Source: Shewanella vesiculosa (GTDB lineage: Bacteria; Pseudomonadota; Gammaproteobacteria; Enterobacterales; Shewanellaceae). Taken from it: a stretch of 64,000 nucleotides of DNA. Shown here piece by piece: positions 59,773-64,000 of the stretch (the first letter of the stretch is position 1; each line of letters opens with the position of its first letter). The position numbers and the translations under genes are program-made. The notes beneath the pieces were generated by a model, which made no database searches, had not been told where the DNA came from, and saw only the letters and a list, made by a program, of their open reading frames with translations. The stretch lies in assembly GCF_021560015.1 (NCBI RefSeq), contig NZ_CP073588.1, positions 1,550,001 through 1,614,000 on the forward strand. Reading direction: 5' to 3'.

Positions 59773-60717
59773 GTGCGCGTTATTTTAGCTCCGATGGAAG
59801 GTGTGGTAGATGACCATATGCGTGAAATTTTGTCAGCCATCAATCCATTTGACTTGGTGGTGACGGAATTTGTCAGGGTAGTCAATCAACTATTACCTGA
59901 AAAAGTCTTCTACAAACTGTGTCCAGAGTTACATCATCAAGGTTTAACTGCATCAGGTACACCAGTTCGTGTTCAGTTGTTAGGACAAGAGTCAGAGTGG
60001 ATGGCACAAAATGCCATTAGAGCCATAGAACTAGGGTCAAACGGCGTTGATGCAAACTTTGGTTGCCCAGCAAAAACCGTCAATAAAAGTAAAGGCGGCG
60101 CAGTGTTACTGCAATACCCAGAGAATATTTATAACATTGTTAAGGCCATGCGCGATGCTGTACCGTCAGAACATCCAGTTACGGCCAAAATCCGTTTAGG
60201 TTACGAAGATAAGTCGTTATTTATGGAAAATGCCTTAGCTGTGTATGAAGCCGGCGCAACAGAGCTGGCTATTCATGCTCGCAGTAAAACCGACGGTTAT
60301 AAGCCCCCTGCTTATTGGGAATACATTACCGAAGTCAGAAAACGCCTGCCTATTCCCGTTATTGCAAATGGAGAGATTTGGAATGCTGCTGATGCGCAAC
60401 GTTGTATGGATATAACGGGTTGTGACAGTGTAATGATTGGCCGAGGTGCTATATCGCTACCGAACTTAGGTGACACCATTAAAACCGGTGCAATCCCGTT
60501 TAGCTGGCAACAAACATTAAGTTTACTCATGGCTTATAGTGACAAAGAACTCACCGGACGAAAGTCGGACTATTATCCCTCACGGATTAAACAATGGTTT
60601 AGTTACTTAAATCGTCAATACCCAGAAGCGGATACCTTATTTAGAGAATTGCGAGTGTTTAAAACAACCGAAGAAATCGTTAATACCTTACAAAACGCTC
60701 ATCGCGCACTGTTATAG
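59773..60717 (+). CDS. dusC: tRNA-dihydrouridine(16) synthase DusC
   Basis: The 314-residue flavoenzyme reduces uridine 16 in the tRNA D-loop with NADPH and FMN. The N-terminus MRVILAPMEGVVDDHMREIL, the FMN and catalytic region VDANFGCPAKTVNKSKGGAV with the active Cys, then VTAKIRLGYED, AIHARSKTDGY and PVIANGEIWNAADA, fit DusC and not DusA or DusB. Length fits E. coli DusC (315). The start is GTG at 59773, with AAGG at 59762-59765. It is monocistronic. Confidence 0.95.
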   Translation: MRVILAPMEGVVDDHMREILSAINPFDLVVTEFVRVVNQLLPEKVFYKLCPELHHQGLTASGTPVRVQLLGQESEWMAQNAIRAIELGSNGVDANFGCPAKTVNKSKGGAVLLQYPENIYNIVKAMRDAVPSEHPVTAKIRLGYEDKSLFMENALAVYEAGATELAIHARSKTDGYKPPAYWEYITEVRKRLPIPVIANGEIWNAADAQRCMDITGCDSVMIGRGAISLPNLGDTIKTGAIPFSWQQTLSLLMAYSDKELTGRKSDYYPSRIKQWFSYLNRQYPEADTLFRELRVFKTTEEIVNTLQNAHRALL

Positions 60718-60948
60718 ACTAGCAATATCGCGGCTCTAGGCTAGGATCTAACGCAGTTTGATTGGGTTATGTCATTCACCTCGTTAAACTGTGTTTATCC
60801 TAAACAAAGTTAATAGCGCAACGTTATTATTATCAGTGTTCTATATAGGGTGATTGATTCACCACCTATTCGTTAATAAAGCCCCTAGAGCCTCTCCAGC
60901 ACAGACCATTAACCTTGGCTAACATGAATAAAAAGTAAATTATTATTC

Positions 60949-61431
60949 ATGTTTTTATCTCAAAAATCTAATCGAGAATTGATCTTCGTCATAACGTCGG
61001 CTCTATTTGTGCTTAAAATAGATTATCTACATTGGCATAGTCAGTTAAGGTTATCTCAGTTGCACAATTCTCAGGATATAAAGCAAAAACTTCAACAACT
61101 TGAACTTATTTTGAGACGTGAGTTAATGCTCGTTATTAAGGATTCATTAAAATCGACTGAAGTTGCTCATGTCACAATGCAAACCCCTCTTGGGCAACTA
61201 ATTGATTATCTACCACAAGTAAAACTCGCCGACACCGATATTTTTACTCGGCTAATGCGACTAGATGCTGCATATTGTCAACTTGAACTGGGTTTATATG
61301 GGCTTTGCTCAGATTGTGAAGTCGACATAGAAGCATATCGCCTAATCACAGATCCAACGGAACAACGTTGCACTCAATGCGAACAAAAATTTCGTCGAGA
61401 ACATCGGCATGAATTACGCTTAGATCACTAG
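60949..61431 (+). CDS. DksA/TraR-type zinc-finger protein
   Basis: This 160-residue protein has an N-terminal hydrophobic-tinged segment, a helical coiled-coil middle (QDIKQKLQQLELILRREL), and a C-terminal four-Cys zinc finger: LYGLCSDCEVDIEAYRLITD then EQRCTQCEQKFRREH, the DksA/TraR signature C-x2-C-x17-C-x2-C type. DksA-like proteins enter the RNA polymerase channel and change promoter activity with ppGpp. The N-terminal DxxDxA acidic tip of true DksA is not obvious, so it may be a distant relative. A terminator follows. Confidence 0.8.
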   Translation: MFLSQKSNRELIFVITSALFVLKIDYLHWHSQLRLSQLHNSQDIKQKLQQLELILRRELMLVIKDSLKSTEVAHVTMQTPLGQLIDYLPQVKLADTDIFTRLMRLDAAYCQLELGLYGLCSDCEVDIEAYRLITDPTEQRCTQCEQKFRREHRHELRLDH

Positions 61432-61498
61432 CCATTAACGTCTGTAAAGCATACTTAGATCTGCAACCTAGCTAGCCAGTATAAAATCATCATCATAA

Positions 61499-61527
61499 AA
61501 AAGGCCTACATAAATGTAGGCCTTTTC
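61499..61527. terminator. bidirectional terminator
   Basis: AAAAGGCCTACA and TGTAGGCCTTTT form a 12-bp perfect stem around TAAA with U-runs on both strands. It ends the zinc-finger gene (+) and the TonB receptor gene (-). Confidence 0.88.
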
Positions 61528-61573
61528 GTAATAAACAGTATCAATATCAGACTGTTTTATGTGTCTCTGTTAT

Positions 61574-64000
61574 TTAAAACTTAACAGATACGCCACCGTA
61601 GTACTGACGACCGATAGTGTCATACACTTCTGGTACAGTACCGCCGTCACTACCATTAGATACGCGTGATGGCTCTTCGTTGGTTAAGTTTTTCACGCCA
61701 GCGCTCAAGGTAATCATGTCCGTAACATAGTAAGTACCGGCAACGTTGTGGTACAGAATCGCATCCACTTTATCGCCTGTATTTAAGTCGTCCATTTCAC
61801 CAATGTAACGGTTGAAGTAGTTAACACTCCAGCTGTCTTGACCAGCTTGAATATTGAAGTTGTTACGTATACGAGCATACGCGCCAAAGTTACCATCAAT
61901 ATTGTTGGTGTAGTTGTTATCTTCTTGCTCAAACTTGATCAAGTAAGTTGTATCGTTGCTGATTTTCCAATCTAACGATAACGCTTCAAAGTTATAAGCT
62001 AAGTTAAAGTCTAATCCGCTTGTGTCTTGGCTACCTACGTTAGTTAACGTATTTGTTAAGTTAGACAAATCACCATTTGGACCAATGTTAAAGGTTTCAC
62101 ATGCAGCAGCAGAAGCATTAGCAAAACATGCATCAAGACCCGCTTGAACATCTAAACGTGTAATAGCATTGGTGACTTTAAAGCGCCAGTAATCAAGCGT
62201 TAAAGATAAACCTTCAACATAGCTAGGTGAGTAAACTAAACCAGCTGTGTAAGAATCTGATTCTTCAGCTTTTAAGTTACTGTCTGAAGTATAACGCGTT
62301 AAGATCTGTGGATCTTGAGCATTGCCCCAAGGATCATCTAAGTAGTCGTATGAACCGGTATCACCGCCAAATAACTCGCTGATACTAGGTGCACGGAAAC
62401 CTGTAGCCGCTACACCACGAAGCATTAAATCATCAGATGCTTCATAAGTAAGGCCCACTTTCCAAGTAGATGCTTTACCGAATGTTGAGTAATCGTCATA
62501 ACGAAGTGCAAAATCACCGGTTAATTTTTCGGTAAAAGGAACACTAACTTCTTCGAATACAGAGAAAACATTGTAGTTGCCGTCAGTAGGATCTTGCTGA
62601 GCAGCAGTACTATCGCCAGCTACTGTTACAGGATCTGGATTATAGAAACCACTTTCGTAACGATATTCAGCACCGATAGCAAAAGCAACTGCACCAGCAC
62701 TTACATCGAACAACTCACCATTTAAGCCTGCAGAAACAACATGCTGCTCGTTACCACCATTAGCATTATCGGTAAAGCTAATGTCATTAACAATATCACC
62801 CGTTAATGGAACACCTGTGAACCATGCATCTTGGTTAGCATAAACAGATTGCTTAAGATTAGTTGCGTTGATTGAGTTATCAACGCTTGAATCAGCTTTG
62901 TTTTTACCGTAAGTGTATGCGATATCCCAGTTCATACCGGTATTGATATCAAACTCACCAGCCAAAGCCGCAGAGATACGGAATGTATCAGTATCTTGAG
63001 AATAAATACGCGGACCAGCATCAGTCGTACGACGACGGTAATTTACTCGACCAGTATCATCAGCTTCAACACCACCGGCTGTCATAGCAGAATCAAGAGT
63101 AATACATGCTGCGCCAGCTTCAACACCTGGAGCGCCACATACGTTTAGCATAACATCAGCAGGTTGCGGAGCAAGTTGCTGATCAGACTTACGTTTAGTG
63201 TAAAGAACGTCTCCACTTAGCACTAAATTATTGTCTAACTCTTGAATCATATTAGCAAACAAGCTGTAACGCTCGTTTGGTGTTTGGTAATAACTGCTCG
63301 TGGTGTAGTCATAACCTGTAGAACGAGCAACCCATTCACCAGCGTCATTGCGTACTTTTCCGCCTAATGAACCAGTAGGTAAAAATGAACTTGCACCTGG
63401 CTCTGTCCAGCTACGATCTGACTGAATAACGCTTTCACGTTTTGAATACGCAGCACCGACAGTATAGTTACCGCCATCAGTATTGAAACCGTATAAACCG
63501 CTTAACTCACCTGTCTCACCGTCGCTTTCGCTAGTAGTGCTACCGTTAAGATCGAATTGAAAGCCTTCGAAGTCTTTCTTGGTGATGATGTTAACAACAC
63601 CAGCAATAGCATCAGAACCGTATACCGCAGAAGCGCCATCTTTTAAGATCTCAACGCGAGCGATCATAGATACAGGAATAGAGTTCAAATCGACAGAACT
63701 GTCTGCACCTGAACCAGAGTTAACCATACGACGGCCGTTTAATAACACTAGCGTACGTTGAGAACCCATGCCGCGTAAGTCAACTTGTGCAATACCATCT
63801 GAACCGTTATTTGAACTAGAACCTAGAGCGGCACCAGCCATTGAGGTTTGAGCTTGAAGTAGTTGGTCAACTGAAGTGAAACCTTCTGCGCGAATAGCTT
63901 CAGCAGAAATGATGGTTACTGGAGAAGCTGTTTCCATGTCTTGACGTTGGATACGAGAACCAGTTACTTCGATTCTTTCAACTTTCTGTTCGTCGGCAGC
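61574..64000 (-). CDS. TonB-dependent receptor (3' part, runs off the window)
   Basis: At least 808 residues of an outer-membrane beta-barrel receptor with a plug domain. The window edge cuts the start; the frame is open to base 64000 and reads VERIEVTGSRIQRQDMETAS, the usual TonB-receptor plug beginning, then VDQLLQAQTSMAGAALG, MGSQRTLVLLNGRRMVNSG and GSDAIAGVVNIITKKDFEGF. The barrel ends GRQYYGGVSVKF with the C-terminal Phe needed for BAM insertion. Such receptors take up siderophores, cobalamin or carbohydrates; the ligand cannot be told. It ends at the terminator at 61499-61527. Being next to the metallophore operon is suggestive but not evidence. Confidence 0.93.
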   Translation of the reverse strand, partial: AADEQKVERIEVTGSRIQRQDMETASPVTIISAEAIRAEGFTSVDQLLQAQTSMAGAALGSSSNNGSDGIAQVDLRGMGSQRTLVLLNGRRMVNSGSGADSSVDLNSIPVSMIARVEILKDGASAVYGSDAIAGVVNIITKKDFEGFQFDLNGSTTSESDGETGELSGLYGFNTDGGNYTVGAAYSKRESVIQSDRSWTEPGASSFLPTGSLGGKVRNDAGEWVARSTGYDYTTSSYYQTPNERYSLFANMIQELDNNLVLSGDVLYTKRKSDQQLAPQPADVMLNVCGAPGVEAGAACITLDSAMTAGGVEADDTGRVNYRRRTTDAGPRIYSQDTDTFRISAALAGEFDINTGMNWDIAYTYGKNKADSSVDNSINATNLKQSVYANQDAWFTGVPLTGDIVNDISFTDNANGGNEQHVVSAGLNGELFDVSAGAVAFAIGAEYRYESGFYNPDPVTVAGDSTAAQQDPTDGNYNVFSVFEEVSVPFTEKLTGDFALRYDDYSTFGKASTWKVGLTYEASDDLMLRGVAATGFRAPSISELFGGDTGSYDYLDDPWGNAQDPQILTRYTSDSNLKAEESDSYTAGLVYSPSYVEGLSLTLDYWRFKVTNAITRLDVQAGLDACFANASAAACETFNIGPNGDLSNLTNTLTNVGSQDTSGLDFNLAYNFEALSLDWKISNDTTYLIKFEQEDNNYTNNIDGNFGAYARIRNNFNIQAGQDSWSVNYFNRYIGEMDDLNTGDKVDAILYHNVAGTYYVTDMITLSAGVKNLTNEEPSRVSNGSDGGTVPEVYDTIGRQYYGGVSVKF

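Overview
The window is a stretch of chromosome from a marine gammaproteobacterium, almost certainly Shewanella, probably one of its lower-GC, cold-adapted species. The grounds are the complete gammaproteobacterial rrn operon, the enteric-like order ybaN-apt-dnaX-ybaB-recR-htpG-adk-gsk, a DUF2986 small protein, many GGDEF/EAL and PAS proteins, and general codon and base composition. This is inferred from protein and rRNA patterns; no database search was run. No phage, insertion sequence, integron or CRISPR array is visible.

Layout. 1-8.4 kb: a lipoprotein, a DUF2986 protein, a MATE exporter, a voltage-gated-type K+ channel with a zinc ribbon, a YkuD L,D-transpeptidase, YecM, two small unknowns (one with a HELVH metallopeptidase-like motif) and a 7TMR-DISM diguanylate cyclase. 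8.6-18 kb: a second-type LspA, a divergent MFS/LysR pair, an EEP-family protein, cardiolipin synthase, a frameshifted small membrane protein, DUF3047, a GFA-fold protein, an M23 peptidase and a double PTPS-like protein. 18.6-25.9 kb: a frameshifted PAS-GGDEF-EAL gene, htpX, pepE, a SoxR/VOC divergent pair around a perfect SoxR box, a small heat-shock protein and a small PspB-like membrane protein. 25.9-32.2 kb: one rrn operon on the minus strand (promoter, boxA, 16S, tRNA-Ile, tRNA-Ala, boxA, 23S, 5S), followed by an array of 5S 3'-end remnants alternating with terminators.

32.6-47 kb: gmhB, a GntR regulator, a FabH-type ketosynthase, an exonuclease plus cNMP/CBS/nucleotidyltransferase pair, yjcH-actP acetate uptake, a diguanylate cyclase, an alpha/beta hydrolase, an unknown, a frameshifted nadE and gsk. 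47.3-57 kb: adk, cnoX, htpG (with a textbook sigma-32 promoter), recR, ybaB, dnaX (unusually long), apt and ybaN, with a 106-bp tandem repeat between recR and htpG. 57-59.5 kb: a RiPP metallophore operon, hvfA-hvfB-hvfC, plus a 39-residue membrane ORF. 59.7-64 kb: dusC, a DksA/TraR-type zinc-finger protein and the 3' part of a TonB-dependent receptor gene that runs off the window.

The most interesting system is the hvfABC operon. Its secreted precursor carries eight EGKCG motifs, six of them in a 15-residue tandem repeat, next to an MNIO (DUF692) enzyme and its DUF2063 partner. A second theme is that three genes (PAS-GGDEF-EAL, nadE and a small membrane protein) are each broken by one base at a homopolymer, and tRNA-Ile has one extra C in a C run. 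This is either real decay or slippage, or homopolymer error in the sequence, and should be settled before any of these is called a pseudogene.
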